This document shows positions 46,401 through 61,400 of a stretch of DNA of 64,000 nucleotides, piece by piece. The notes under the pieces are model-generated. The model did not search any database. It had not been told where the DNA came from and worked only from the letters and a program-made list of their open reading frames with translations. The translations under genes were made by a program, and so were the position numbers. The DNA comes from Callaeas wilsoni (taxonomy: Eukaryota > Chordata > Aves > Passeriformes > Callaeidae): the NCBI GenBank assembly GCA_013398955.1, contig VWPU01011692.1, forward strand, positions 97,269-161,268. The letters are read 5' to 3'. Each line of letters begins with the position of its first letter. Within the stretch, counting starts at the first letter, position 1.

Positions 46401-49400
46401 GAAAATCAAGAGAGGCCAATGATGCATGAAGTTCATCCTTCTGTGTTAGACTCTGCCAGATGCTTCCTATGAAACTGCAAGAATTCCCTTAAGATACCAT
46501 GCTATTCACAGAGGAAGTTTTATTCTAACCTCAGTTTTTCTCTGCCAGAAGCTGTTTGTTCACTGGTCTGCTTTGTTGCTACACCGGTGTCTGTGGTGCT
46601 AATTGGTGGCATGCACAAACTCAGTGTAGGCACCAAAATTACATCTTTCTTCTTGGGGAAGTTTTTTTCCTGTTGTCCAAAGTAAGCTTGTATTTTGTGG
46701 TATGGGAAATAAAATGTTCCAGATTCCCTTTCTCAAAAATAATAATTTTGTTTTCCTTCAAATCCCTCACTTAAGATTACTCATTTTAGGAAAGATGTGC
46801 TTTTAATATTAACTTTTGCTTCTGTTGTGCTGTGCTTCTTGTATTGTTTTACAGGCATTTAACCTTTCAACTAACAATGAGAAAGATATGTTTTCTTGAA
46901 GTAGGTAGGTACATGGTGTAACACTTGGAGTATTTCTTCTTCAAGTAACTTCATTCTTTGAAACAAGAAAGACTGGTTGAGTTCTCGTGAAATGCTGAAA
47001 ACAAAAAAGTTAAATTTTTTGCACTATGCTCTGCAGTCAGTATAAAAATTTTGAGAAGAGAGTTGGATTATTTTTTTTTTTACCTCTCTTTACTTACAAT
47101 GTTTATATCTAGCGCTGATGAGCCTGTTGCTGGAACACACTGTTTGGTTCTGGAAGCTGTTCTTCAAAGAAGCTGTCCAAAAAAGGAGAATTTGAAAATG
47201 TGCCTTTTTTCAAAATCTGGAAAAATATGACTTGCAATGAAAGATTTGTGTTCTTTCATATTTATCCAAAACCACTCTGACTGTAGCCTGTAATCTTACA
47301 AAGTGGGAAGAAACAAATATGTAGTGTTGTTACTATTTCCTAGCTGTAATTTTGAGTGCAAGAAGAACACAGTGCAGTGAGGGGAAAGCAGCTATATTAA
47401 GCTGTAATAAGCTATATTAAGCAGCTATATTATTATCTTAAGCAGCCTGCTTTTGTTCTGATAGCTCTTTTTCAGTTTGGGTGCTCATTAAGCTGCATGA
47501 ATCCAAGTGTCTTTGTTCCTCAACTTCAGCAGTTCGAAGGAAAGAGAAACCCTTTAGGTGGCAGCAGAGGCATTCCTTTTTGCTTCACCTGCTGTGGCAC
47601 TCTGGAACTCACCCCTAGAATGGATCTAGAGGTGTTGGTGCCTTATCACTGTACTCTTGCATTTAGTGACAATAAAATATAAACGGAGGATTAAGATGAA
47701 TAGAAAGAGAATCTGTGTTATCAGATCATAGCATTTTATACATTTATTCTTGCATGAAGCTGCTATGTTGTGGTTGAACTAGAGTATCATTCAGAGTGAA
47801 ATCCAGGCTTGATTTAAAGCTTAGCTTGCTGAATAACTGTTCTTAGTGTGTTCTCCTGGAAATGTACTGACAGCATGCACCTGAGCAGAAGGTCAGAGCT
47901 GGACAGTCCCAGGTTTTGTCAGAACTCTTATGAGTGCTCAGATGAAAAGGGCACAGTTTTATTTCACAGATTTTGGCAGGTGGTATTTACATAGTGTCTG
48001 GTGTCAAATACATGCATATGTATGTGAAAATATTTATTTCATTTTCTTATGTATTTTTCTAAGGCAGTGGGTAGTTTTCTCCCCCAAAGGTCATTGTGAG
48101 TCAGAGAGATTTGCAGTCACCTGGTGGGTTACCTCATGTACCCATAGTTACTATAAATTTCTCTGTCCTAGACCTCATAAAATCTCAGTAGTCTTCAAAA
48201 TAGATCATAAGTGGGATTTAAATGCTGTGTAGACCTTTTTTGAGACCCTCTGTGCACTAGTGATGTTAACCTTGAGAGAATGAGTGAGCTTACAGCTGTG
48301 AATTATGGGCTTGAAATTGCTGGGTGAGGTTCTTTGGCCTGTGATATGCATGAGATCAGAACAGAATGATGCTGATGGTCTGTTCCAGCTTAGAAATACT
48401 ATGAAGTACTGCAGAGGTCTTGTGTGGGCTCTTTAGCACAAAGATAAATCAACCCCTTTGAACAAAAGCCAAAGAGGAATATTTTATCTGAGTAATTTAC
48501 TGTATGAAAATATTCTCTGTAGTATATAAATCTGTCATTTTCTTATCATCATATTTCTGCTACAGAAATGTGGCAATAAGAAAATACTACTAACTCTTGC
48601 TTAAATGTAGAGGCATATGGTATATATAGAAAATAGTGTGGGCTTTGAAGAACCCATTCTGAAGGCTTTAATTTTTATCAATTTAAGTAGGTCGGAATTT
48701 AGCTTTCAGTGATCTAATTGTGTGCTTAAATAACTAGGAAAGGAGGAAGAACCCACAAAAGTAGAAAAAAACCTGGGGTTGGCAGCATTCAGAAAGATTA
48801 AGAATATAAAGCAATTGTATTTCTTCTCTTGATTCTTTCCACTAGGAAAAGATTTATCTGGGTAAAAAGTGTGCTGACGTGTTCTCAGTGTTTGGTCAAA
48901 ACATGAAAGAAGCCCTTATGTAGATGTGATCATTCTGAAACTTCATCCAGATCCCTACTAATAGACACAGGACACTTTTAAATTTTTTTCTTTCTTTTCC
49001 TGTCTCTTTGTTCGTCTCTTCAAGAATTCAAGAAATTGTTAGCTAGTTTTTACCTTTTTTTTGATACTCAAATAACTTTTTTTTTGTAAGTGAACATAGA
49101 ATTAATTACTAGAGGTTTTTAACTACTTTCAGTTAAAAAAAAAACCCCTCTGACTCAAATCCAGGTTTTATTACATGTTTTATGAAATTTACGCCAATGT
49201 TATATAGCACACTGATACTCCAGTGAAGAATAAAGATTGTAATATGTACTGATTAAATTCCAGGAATTTAAAAGAGAGTGTTTGCTTTTCCAGTCAGAAT
49301 TGCATGTAAGACTGTTGTGTTCCTTACTGACATTGAGACCTATGAAAAATACCATCCTTTGGAGGATAGGCAAGGGTTGGTGTTCTGAAGTGGAGATTTA

Positions 49401-52400
49401 AAATATTTTTAATTATAATTTTCATAGATTATTTTGTTTCCCTTTTCGTTTTCTCTGAACATCATAGCATTATATGAATGAGATAAAATAACTGAGGTAC
49501 TCTTGACTCTAATTTTTGTGAGTCCTCAAGGCTGGGACTAACTGTACTTTCAAACTGGCATCACACTGTGGCCTTGAGGAAGTCACTGGAGTTCACAAAA
49601 CATGAGTTTGCCTTCTCTAAAAGAAGGTGTCAGGGACTTTTTGTGAGGATGTATGAATCTCCTGTGTAGATACTCACTTCTGGTTTTGCTTATGTCATTT
49701 GTGCCTAGGGAAATTATGTTGCAAGAGTCTAAAAATAATGTGAATTGTCTGTAATGGTGGTAGGTCATTGGAAAATGTAGGAGATAGGTAGCCAGGAAAA
49801 ATATCTGTACAGGGGAAATAAAAGGCAGCAGAAGACAACAGACTAGCAAAGATATCATCCTTGCCTATTGTGAATTGACAGATAGGAAGCATCACAACTG
49901 CAAGTGTGATCCCACAATTACAGGTGATATGAAATGGTTTGAACCACTAAAATACACACAGGACCTTAAGTGAAGATTTGCACTTAGATGAATTTTATGA
50001 GTGGATCCACAACCATGTCTACAGGAGAGTAGTCTGGTGTTTATTAGTGGGATAATACTATGTGAAGAGAGAAAATTTTACACTGATTCAAAAAATGTGC
50101 TACTAGAACTGCTTATGGAAAGAAAATTTACAGTGAAACCACAGTTCAGCAAGAGGTCAACTGAAGAATCCATCTTATCTCTGAATAAACAGTTCAAGCT
50201 TGTGTTTTCTTTCGTGTTTCAGTTTTCAGGCACTGGATCTTACATTTCTGCCTGATAATCAGAGCCCAATACGTTCAGAAATTTTCAAGCTGGTAGTGGT
50301 AGATCATGAACAAGTCACCTTCATCATCTTTAACTTCACAAGTTGAGCTGCTTTAGTCAGTCTTGATGTAAGTCCTACTTTCCAGGCATGAGTAATTTGT
50401 ATTGCTCTTTCTTTGAAGTACTGAGAGCTTATTGAAGGACAGTGCAATTAGCAGAATTTAGTCTCATGCTTGTTTGTTTAGTGTCCTTGCCCGAATTATA
50501 CTCTATGTGCCCTTAAAGATAGGGATGCATCCGCAAAATTGTCAGCATACAGTGAGCCCCTTCTTAAAAAAACCTGAAAACCAGAACAATCCCTGTATCC
50601 CTCTTAGGCATTGAACAAGGGTGTGACATTACTGATGAGCATCGTACAGCACCTTTTGCGTAGGGCACGTGGTAACCGAGTAACTGCTGTCACTCACACT
50701 GCCCAGCCACCCTCGGGCAGTGTTTATTTTAGGTTAGTTCCCAAGCCATGCAGTACACAGCAGTTACTACTAATGACTGGGGAACTTATGCCCTTTTTGT
50801 TATTGGTGTTTCAGTTTGGGTTTTTTTTCCTTGCTAATGGACCTTTATGCCAATAAAAGAAAACCAACAGCTATGAGTCTGTTAGAGCTATTACATAAAA
50901 GGGTGGGAGAAAGTGAGAGGTGACCCCCAAAGATAGTGATCACTGGGAAGATAGCACTTGCACATACAGAAAGAATCAAAAAGTTGGCTAGCAAGTGCTC
51001 AGGAAAAAAAAGTGGGAATGGAGGAACTGGATGAAAATGAAGAGGAGAGGAACAAGTGGTAAAGAAATGTCTAATAGAGCACAAGGAAAAATAAGGAATA
51101 AGAAAGCCACAGCAGCAGGATTAACCAGGACAGTATGCTGATCAGTCTCTAGATGACAAAAGATATTTGAATGCCTTCCTAATAGTGTTTCCATGTAAGC
51201 AACTTCTGTAGTTGCCACAAAGGTGTTAGCTTTTACAAAGGGGAAGAGTAGTCTGGCATATAAATGGAAGGAGGACTGGTCCATGTGCATGAAAATGAGA
51301 AGATAGATGTGGTCATTCTGATTAGTCCCATGCTGGAGCTGTTCAGCATATGTGTGTGAACCTTTTGCCTTTTTGACATTATCAACACATACTATAGAGT
51401 GCTCTGAAATATGCATGTGCAGTAGCACTCAATAGAAGGTGACAATCTCAAACTGCTCCCTAAATTACATATAATGAACTTTCCTATTAAAAAAGACTTA
51501 ACAAAAGGAGCCAGCTGGCTTAAGGAGAAGGTGGCAGATGAAAAGAACACAATTCAAAGAAGTGTTCACACATTAAGGAAGTAATTTTAACAGGCTTTCC
51601 CCAGACTGTAAGTGGGAATGGAATTATACATCGCATGTAAATGTCAAGTGACAATAATATCTTCTGAGTTAAATCAACCTTGCAACCTCTTTCCTATTTT
51701 TCTTCAAATGAATAAAGTTTAACTTCTGATTTCCTTACTAATCATCTTAGTAAGTAGTTGATGAGTAGACATTTACTGCATGGATAGATTAATGTGACAT
51801 TTTCACAAGACTTCATTTTTTGAAGTTTATTACTTGTGGGTGTGGATCTAATTCACAGCTGTTTTTGAGAGACTTAAGTATGCCATAACTCATTCAAATT
51901 CTATATTTTCTTGGTATTTTTAGATTTTATCCATGCTTTGTTAGAGGTATGTAGTCTGGCCTGATGTCTCAAGGTAATCAAGACTTCTCCACTGAATATA
52001 CTTTCATGTACAGACTTGGCCCAATCACTTTTACAGAAAAACAGATTTTAAATTGAACAAAATTCAAGAGCATATCAGTATAAAGGAGAGAAAATTCTCT
52101 CAGCTAGTGCGTGTTAGCCACATAAATTTCAAGCATAGACCTGTGGTTCTGAATTTAATTTATTTTAATAACACAATGACTGATAGCTATGTCATATTTT
52201 ACCAGTTCTGTTTAAGTTGGAACAGAGGCAGCTTTTTACTTCTTATCTGGTTACAGAATATTTCCACATTCAGTTTCAACTTATATTCCTGTATTTTTCA
52301 AAACTACCCCTTGAGAAGCCAGGAGGCCCCTCAAAGCTCCTTCTTTCCTACTATGGACAAAGATAACAGCATTATCTAAAAAACATGCTGAGAGACCATC

Positions 52401-55400
52401 ATCTGTGGTGTACTGTAAGCCATCAAACAAATTCCTGTTTCCTCTCAAAATCAGAAATATTTGTGTGTGTATGAGAGACCCAGGCAATGCAGACTTGCAT
52501 TGCTTTTTTTGCACAGAGATGTGCATTTTCCACATGATAAGAAAGTAGCAGCTCCTTATAATAGGACAAAATTTTTGTATGAATTTTGTGGGAAATGAAA
52601 TTTCAGCAGTGGAAAGATTTAGCTCTGTCACTTACCAGCATTCAAGCAGCAGAATGAATGCCACATACCAGCAATTCATGCCAAAAAGAGGAGAACTGCC
52701 AATTCACAGAAGAGGTTTTATGCAAAGGAAGCCTGCTAGAGGCAGAAAGGAATGGTGGTTTTCATTACACTTAAAGTTTGTGTGCAGTCTTTGCCTTTGC
52801 CTTGTCTGTGTAAGAGCATTATGTGAGTTGCTTTTTTTTTGTGTTGGGGTTTTGGGGGCTCTTTTGGTCATTTTGAGGAATTATGGTCTCTGAAAGCCCT
52901 AGCTTTAATACTGTGGCATGGTTAGCATGTAGCATATGCTATATCAATATGTGATTCATGCTGAATTGGATGTTTTGCATGGGGAACATCACCTGACCTT
53001 TGCTTGCATGAGACACTGGTTTTCTAGATTCCTTTAGCTTAACCTTGATTGTGTTCTGTTGGTCAGTTCTCTTCAGCAGAAACTGGAAAATATCCAAAGC
53101 ACGTGGAAGTATCTGCATTCTCAAAAAGTAACTTTGGAGATGATACTCATATCAATTTCTACTAACCTTCAAATTTCTGATAATCTTACAGATCAGTGTT
53201 TCTGATTTTAAAACCCCAACTTTTCTATTGTCAGCTGTATATTATGAATCTGATTTGTTTATTCATTTATGTGTGTGGGCCAGTGTCAGCTCTGTTTTAA
53301 GAGACTTTACTGCTTTGTTCACAGTGGTGTAAAATGTGGGGTTGCCTGCCAGCCAGATTTGTCTCAAAAGCTGCCTATAAAACTGGATTGTTTGCCCACC
53401 CTGAGCTTGCTGCTCAGCTGCAGTACAGCCAGTGCCCCAGCTGGTTAGCAAAAGAGCAGCCATGCTCTGTCTGGGCCTGCTGATAACCTTCTCTAAATTC
53501 TGAAGTCAGGAATGCCAAGGGTTGTAGAAGCAGAAATATCAAAATTTAGATTGGGAGGCTGTGTGGGTTCAGAGAAAAAACCCCACGTTTTTAAGCATCT
53601 AATCAAAATACTAGGCATTGAAAAACCAGACATATTTTGGCATTTTTCCTCCCCCATCTGTTTCATTTTGGGTTGGTAATGTTAACATTTAAGTGCTTGA
53701 TGAGTGTTCGTTTGTGTCTGCATGAAGCTGTTGCAGTTGGTTGTGGAAGCTTAGCTCAGATTCTATGGGTTTTTTGTGTGCGTAAATATAACTATGACCA
53801 CTGAGCTGTGCTGAAATATGACAGTGATGGACTGTCTTGGAGAGAGGGGATTATCTTGGTCTTACCTTCCTGTTTGATATGTGTTCTGTTGCCTTCCCTT
53901 GGACTAGGGCTCGTGCACACTGCAGCCTGCTCATGGGGCTTTGTGCGCACTGCGGAGAGCGGGTCACTGAGCCTTGGTGGGTACTTTGGTGGTCACTCAG
54001 CTTCGCTGAGCACTTTGTGCACAGCAGCAGGGCCGACTCGTGCAGTGATGAACTGAGGGCCACACTTGGGCACGGTACAGCCCTCGGCCACTTGGGGAGG
54101 CGACTGTCCCATGCTCTGTCCCAGGTCACGGCCCGTGTCCGGCCAGGCCACTGCTGATGCACCATGTGGCTCCTGTTTCCTCTGGTGCCACAAGTCTAGT
54201 CCATGCAATTAGATTTCAGCTCGGATGTAGCTCCACCAGACTCAGATATTGTGGTAGCTTAAGCCCAGAACCTGGACAGCTGCACTTACTGAAACATTAC
54301 AGTGATTAAATAAGCTCTCATGAGGGCTTGTTAGCTCTGAGCTAGGCTGCTTCCGCTTTGGGACAGAGGAATGTTTCTGAGAATTTTGAAGGTCTTGGGT
54401 AAAAAGGGCTTGTTTTCCTATCTTACTGATTTTTTTTTTTCCTGAAAAGTCTTTCCAACCCATTTCCCGTTTCCCCTAAATGGAGGAAATTCTAAGTAAT
54501 TGCTGCATTTACTTTAATGAATGTACTCTTTGAATGAGCTTTTCTGAGATGAGAAATATAATTGGTTCATTAACAGAAGCAAAGTTTTTGTTGTGAAAAA
54601 CCTAATGCTATTATTTACTGCTGGCTTATAACAATCACGCCTTTTATTAGAGACAGACTTGTACTTCACGCTAAAATATTTGTTTTTCACCTGTCAGTGC
54701 AATTTAAAATATGAGAAGAATTGGGTTTTGGCAAGAGAAAGCATTAATACAGTTGACTTGTAAATAAAAACTGCATGGCTTATCTCTGTAGAATTCATAG
54801 TGTGCCAGTAGAGATCTTGAGTAATACAGCAGAAATTGTGCTTAAAAAAGATCCAAGTTAGAAATGAACTTGTTGGAATAAAAAAAAAAATATTTTGCTG
54901 ATATTAATTGCCAGGGGAAATCATACATAAAGCAGCCTGTGAGTCTTTTATAGAACAATAAAGACCCATTAAAAGTCTTGAAATAAAATTCTTCATTTTA
55001 AATATCAGTTTTACAGACTATTCTGAGAGATCAGAGAGTACCAGTTACAAGACCTTAACAAATATTTCGCTGTTCATTGTAAGGGAAAATATTTCAAGAA
55101 AATTTTTCCCAAATTCCAATGTTACCTTATTAAGTTCTGAGAGGACAAATTGGGTAGAAGAAGGACAGCATTAAACCCCTTCTTTTAAAGTATTCCCAGC
55201 CCTCACATCTCTCATTCTGAGGAAGGCAGGGTCAGGGCACTGAACCAGGCTCTATTGTGTGGTGCAGACAGGTCCACGCTTCCAAAGGCAAGAGAGATTT
55301 TGTTAGTCATAGGAAAATGCTTTCCCATTAAAATTAGTAGTAAATGTTGCTTTCAGCCTTAATTTCATCATATGTTAAAATCCACTGGGAAGGGAGTGAT

Positions 55401-58400
55401 ATGTGAGTGTGTGTGTGTGTGTGTGTGTATTTTTGTATGTATGTATTTTATATATATTGTAAATATATATATATTTAGGAAAACACTAGGGAGGTTTGTT
55501 ATTTATTTTATGAGAGATTGGTCAGATTTCTTTGAGACGATAACGTATGCCTTGTCTTTACTTCGAAAATACACAGATTTGGTTTTTATCTTTTTATTGG
55601 CAAACAAGTTGATTTAGGAAGTTTTTGCCCCCGATCTCCACCCTGCTACAGTTTGTTACCCCGTTAATTATACTGGTACAACTGTTTGAATATCTGCACT
55701 TCAGATTCCATTACTGGAATAGCATGAGTTTGGGTTTGGAGGACAGATTGCTATTTTTAGCTTGAATTGTTTCATTAATCTAATTTATAGTATGACCCTG
55801 TGAAAGACTGTATTATCCTGGCTGATGGGCAGCAGAGGAGGAACATAAGAGGAACAGCAGGGATGAGTGCCTGGGGAAATGACCTGTGAAACTCACTTTG
55901 TTGCCAAAGAAAATGTAGGTGAACCTCAGCCTTGGTATTTTCTTGCTGCTTGTCTGTTAACATAACTTGTGTTTCTGTTCTTTTTGGGCTTTTGTTGGAC
56001 TAGTGTTGAGGAATGCTGATTTACTCATTTGCTGAAGAGAGAACTGTAATTCTGGATGGATATCACAGTAATGCCAGGAAGCTGCTGTAGAATTATGACA
56101 GTGCAGAGCTTGAGTTGCTTCTCAAAACTAATGCCTCTTGTAAATGCTTTATCCTCCTTTCAGTGCTTCTGCTTACTAGTTATATTGTCTTTGTTGACTT
56201 TAAATTGGTCTTTCTGCAAAATTAAGTACGCGTTTATTGGTAAAATAAAGATTAACCTCACCATGACCTTGGAATTTAGTAAGGAGAAAAGAAATGCTGG
56301 TCAAGTGCTGGTCTCTTTTGTCTGAAGGGCGGGAAATAGTCTGGGAATTGTACAGGCCTTAGTGTTTAGTCAAGCAAAAGGCCATTTTTGTTTGGGGAAA
56401 CTGTGTGCATACTGCCTGTCTTCATGTCTTGGTGCTGCATGTGGCATCACGTATAGAGCTTACAATAGCAAAACATATGTAGATATATATAAAAACTATT
56501 TTTCTGTTTCATAGCAAAGTATGTTTACTTCTCTGAGAGTTTAGTTTGTGTCTTTATATTATTTGTGTGCCTCAGCCTAAATGAAACCATCTCTATTTGT
56601 GTTGAATAATATTTTACTTTGGATTTTATACAGCAAAGCAAGTCAGCACATATTGGAGTGTTTTGCTAAATCATGTTCTGCGTGAGAACCCTGTTTATTT
56701 CATTAGCTCAGTATAGTGTCAGTTGGCGTTCAGAGATAATGCCGTTCTTTACATTGCAGTCTGTTTGGGTACCGTTGTCGATATACCTGGTCAGATAGAT
56801 CTTTGCTCTGCTCCCATGTCTAAACTGGGATCATTATAGCTTTTTAGCCTTCCCCTGGTAGTTTGGAGAAAAAGAAAGTATTGTATTGTAAGGAGGTTTC
56901 TTTCAGAAGCACTGTTGGCCTTGTTCTGCTGGCGATGGAGTTTAAGCGAGTTTCATGTTGACCAAAAGTGTTGTGATTATTATAGAATAATACAGTTATT
57001 TTCAAAAGTTGTTGGTAATGCTGGATGCCTCAGTTTCTCTGTGCCCACTCTGAAATGACTGTTTTCAGAATGTGTGCAACACCCACTCACTGGAAATGCT
57101 GGCCCCTTGAGATGTTTCAAACTGGGCACTCAGCAACTGAGATGTTTCAAGGTGGATGTTCAGACCATGCATGGTCTGCTTCTATTGAAATTCTGACTCT
57201 CTACAATAAAATGTTCTTGGGTTTCTTTTCCATGGGATTGGCAGGAGCCTCCTGGGCCACTGACTCTGTTCCTATTTCAAACAGTCATAGCCTACAGGGA
57301 AATGGTTTGTAATACAAGACAAGGGTTTTTTCATCAGGCGTAGTTTGTAATCTAACAGACACCCTTGGCTCAACTGACTTTAAATAAAAACATAAGCAGA
57401 GAAAAATGGATAATTCAAAATTTTTTTTTCCCATTACTTGCTCCATAAAGCTAATGTTTAAATCCGGACTGAAAAGCACAGCCCTTTCTTTTCCAAAATA
57501 CAACCTCAGAAGACTTTACTTGGATACAGGAAAATGCTTGACCTAAATTCAAGTATTGCAGTTTAATTTGCAGTTTCTTAACAGAAGCCCAATAGAAAAT
57601 AAGATGAAACTTTAAAAATAATTCACAAGTGATAGTTCTGGTGCAACCTATGTTCTTCTGTGCTGGTCTTTCCTTTACAAGTACTGCTAGTCCTGCCTCA
57701 CATGCTCCTCTCAATTTTGCTCCTTCTACTTGAGTTTTTTCTTTGGTAGAATACTGGAAACTCACATTCCACGTCCTTCTTTGCTTGAGAGGACTTGAAC
57801 TGGAACTCACTTTCGACTGTCTTCCAGAAAAAATGGCTTATAGATGAGGCTGTTGAATATTGAAGAATGTCGTGGAAACCCAGAATGGCTGAGGTTGGAA
57901 GGGACCTCTGGAGGTCATCTTGCCCAATCCCCTGCTCAAGTTGGCCCACCCACCTCGTGTAGGTTTCTCTTTCTGTCACTCATGTAATTTAATTTTGTGA
58001 GATACACCTACCTTTCACTGGAGTCTGGTATCTAGGTGAAACTATTGGTCTCTAAAATCATTCATGCACGCTCGGTCTCTGACTCTGTGTGTGTGAAAAC
58101 TTTCTATGCAAAAAGAGTGGCTTCGTTAGGGGACAGTGAGGGAAATACAACTTCAAAAACTCTACAGCCCAGTTAAGGCATTTCCTGAGAAGTTGGAGGT
58201 TTCAATATGACTTGCTTCAGCAGTAAGTAGCTTCTGACTGTTACATGAAGGGAAATTTCCAATTACTGCCCCACATTCCCCTTTACGCCACCAATTGCCA
58301 TTCCCTGTACAGTTGTTGCACCTCTTATCAGCAGTAATTTTTCTTCTCTTATGAATTGCAGTGGTTAGTGCCCTATCCAGACAGCTCCATGGAGTTTTTT

Positions 58401-61400
58401 CGGGCATTCTACTTTCAACCATTTTTCCATGTGAGGACACCTGAATTCAGGAGATAAATTTTATTTTCTCCAGTTTTTTGCTACTCCTTTGTATGGCTTC
58501 TAATTTCTTTTAGTTTAGAATTTTCCGCGTTAACCTTCTGCTCTTTCTGCAGCCTAATAAGTAACATATGTTGCAGGTCAGGGAAATGAGATTTTGAAAG
58601 AAATCTTTGATGAAAGTTTTCTGAGAAGCTGTTCGTGCATCTGCAGGAGAAAAAGTGATGAGGTACCCTCAGTGCTGCAGAACCAATCAGTCTCCTGCTT
58701 AAGTTCCTCTTGGTCTGTATAGTCTGGAGTGCTGTGGCAGGCTTCAGTTCTGTCTAAACAGAGAGGTGAAATGAGACAGTGCTCTCCTACTTAGGTCTGT
58801 GTCCTCCCACTGCTGAGCATCACTACTGTCTTCTCCAAGTGTGTTGTGAATCTGTTCTTAAAGAGTGTGAGTTGGTTGAGAGTCTTTTTCAAGATCTACT
58901 GTCCAACTTGAATTATCAACAGTTTTGAGTAGACCAGAGCTGGAGGTGCAGAGGGTAGGCTTAACACTTTCAGATCTGTAAATGAAGAACTTACTAAAAA
59001 TGACAGCAAAAGTACTTAGCTTTTTCCTGAATTGAGAATGCATTTTCTCCTCCAGAAGATGGAACTAAATCAAGGAGTTGGAGAACTTGTGTTCCTCTGC
59101 TGTCAGCAGTAACTTGAAACCTGCTGGCAAAGTGTGTATTTTATCTGCTGCTGGGGCATATAAAGACAACTGCCTACTACCACTGTTGCTAATGGCTCAA
59201 GTGATGGGTGTTTGTGTTACGAGTGTTTTAAAAGTCTGAAATCTACTGTCAAAATTTCTGAGCAATGGCATCCCATTCCTCTTCTGCCTTGAATCATGGG
59301 AAAACCAGCATGTAGCCTTGAATTTTAAAACAAGTATGTAGTGCCAGAGGTAGAACTGACATGTCCTGCTTTCTTCAAATTGAAATTTTGACATTTGTTA
59401 GCCAATACTATAAAGATATGAAAGTATGTATGTATTCATCTTAATCCACATTGTCTGTGCTTAAGCATTCCTTTTAAGTACATTTGTATTTTTAAGTTTG
59501 GAGCCTTCCTGTAAATTCATGGTATTCCAGACTATTTTGTGTTTAAGATAGTCTGCAGTGGAAGTGAATGCTTATTTAGATTGGTGTGTACTGGCTGCAG
59601 GACAGCTATAATATCCTAAATAATGAATACTGATGTGGTAACTTTTGCACAGAAGGAGGTAGTTGTGAAAAATCCTTAGAAATTTTGCTAACTTGTGGAT
59701 GTATGCAGGAAACTAAAGTAAATATGAACTCAGATGTTAGGAAATGCAAGTTTTGGATAAATTTTAGGCGAGTGTTACTATAGGATGTATTAACTCAGTG
59801 CTGACTTTATTCTATTGTTGCAACTTCTATTTTAACACTGTGGGTTCATGACGCATAACTTAGTCCTCACTGATTATGGTTTAAATCAGCATTAAGGCAC
59901 CTAAGCATGATTGGTCTCTTCAGAGGTGAGAAATTGAACCCTTGCTAGTCACTTTATATAATTTTGTTCTTTAATATTTAGGGACACTTTTCAGAATAAT
60001 ATCCCTGTTTCCATTATAATAAGAGATCATGAAGTCGTGTGAGCTGGAATTCATAATTGCAAACTGCATATTCAGCCAGCTAATTTTAACATGATGCACA
60101 TGGGCCTTTGAGAATGAAATTATGGCCTTGAACTGGGTTTTCTGTGAGTAAAAAATGTAATATTGCAAAATCTCTGAGTGGTGAGGGAAGTAACTTGTGA
60201 AGAAATGCTTACTAAACTCAACATATTTAGCCTAGATAAAAAGGAGACTACAATATGCACTTCAATGGTATTTTGTGGCAGTAGCTAAAAGCATATGCAG
60301 AGAGTTTGGAATGCATTCCTTAGATATGAATTAGAAATAAGATTAGGATAACTTTTGATTAGATAACAGGAAGGCACTCATCCAGCACTTGCAAAGTGTT
60401 TGATTTTGGTGTTAAGCTGGGTTGTTGGCCTGCAGAGTGCTTTGAGTACTTTGGAGAGTTGTCTGGCTTTGTAGCTGGGGTCTGGGTGGAGGGTATTCAG
60501 CAGTCAGTGTGCTCATGGTCTGCTGGAAGAGAGTCGGTGCCTTGAATCTCTTTACCATGAATCTCCACTGTCACCCTCATGTATGAAACAAAAGCAGCAG
60601 CAGGGCTTGCAGAGTGAATAACAGACCATGCCTTTTGAATATTTCAAAAGCCTAATGTAATTATTAAATTTTAATTATTTTTGATGCTGTAGTGCTGTTA
60701 AACCAACGATTGGTGGGATTTGTGAGAATGAGTTGTGGGACAGTGTTGAGGAGAGGAAAATGTTTTCTAATTTCTTATTCCTTAGTAAGATCAGGTCAAG
60801 TGGTGTGTTCTGATTAGTCTGTCGTGGAGTCTGTTGTAAGGAAACCATGAAGATGCTGGGATCCCTGCCTTGGTGAGCTGTAAAACTTTACACCTCCATA
60901 CAGTCACCCACAGTTCCTTATTATGTGCACGCAAGCTCTGCCCTGCATCTGCTCCGTACTAGGGAGGGGCAGAAATGCTCTTGGCTCTTCAGGGGAAGGG
61001 AAAGTAGAGAAGCTTTGCACAGCAGGTTATTCTCTGTGTAGTGTGGAACAATGAGAGTTTTAAAAAGGCAAATAGAATAGCTTGTAATATAAGTTTTCTT
61101 TTAAATCTTGTTTAAGAGATGGGGAGGTAAGTGGCTGGGAACAACACGGGAGATTTCCTCTTAGCTCTCAGCACCCTATGGTTGAACTTCAGACAGAAAA
61201 TGGACTCTAGTATCTGTCAATGAGCAGAAATAGGGTATAGACAACAACTGACCCGTACACAGCCCTTCAGATCTATCCGTATGTCCATAGTGCCTCCAAG
61301 GGCAGGATATGATCATGTGTTAGTGACGTGTTCAGCAATTTCCCAGGATGTGTAACATATGTGAAAGAACAGCAACAGGGAAACAGCAGTGAACAGTACT

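Noticed and set aside
53837..54165. Overlapping frames on both strands in the GC-rich intron patch as a gene
   Set aside because: Frames on several strands and phases at once point to base composition.
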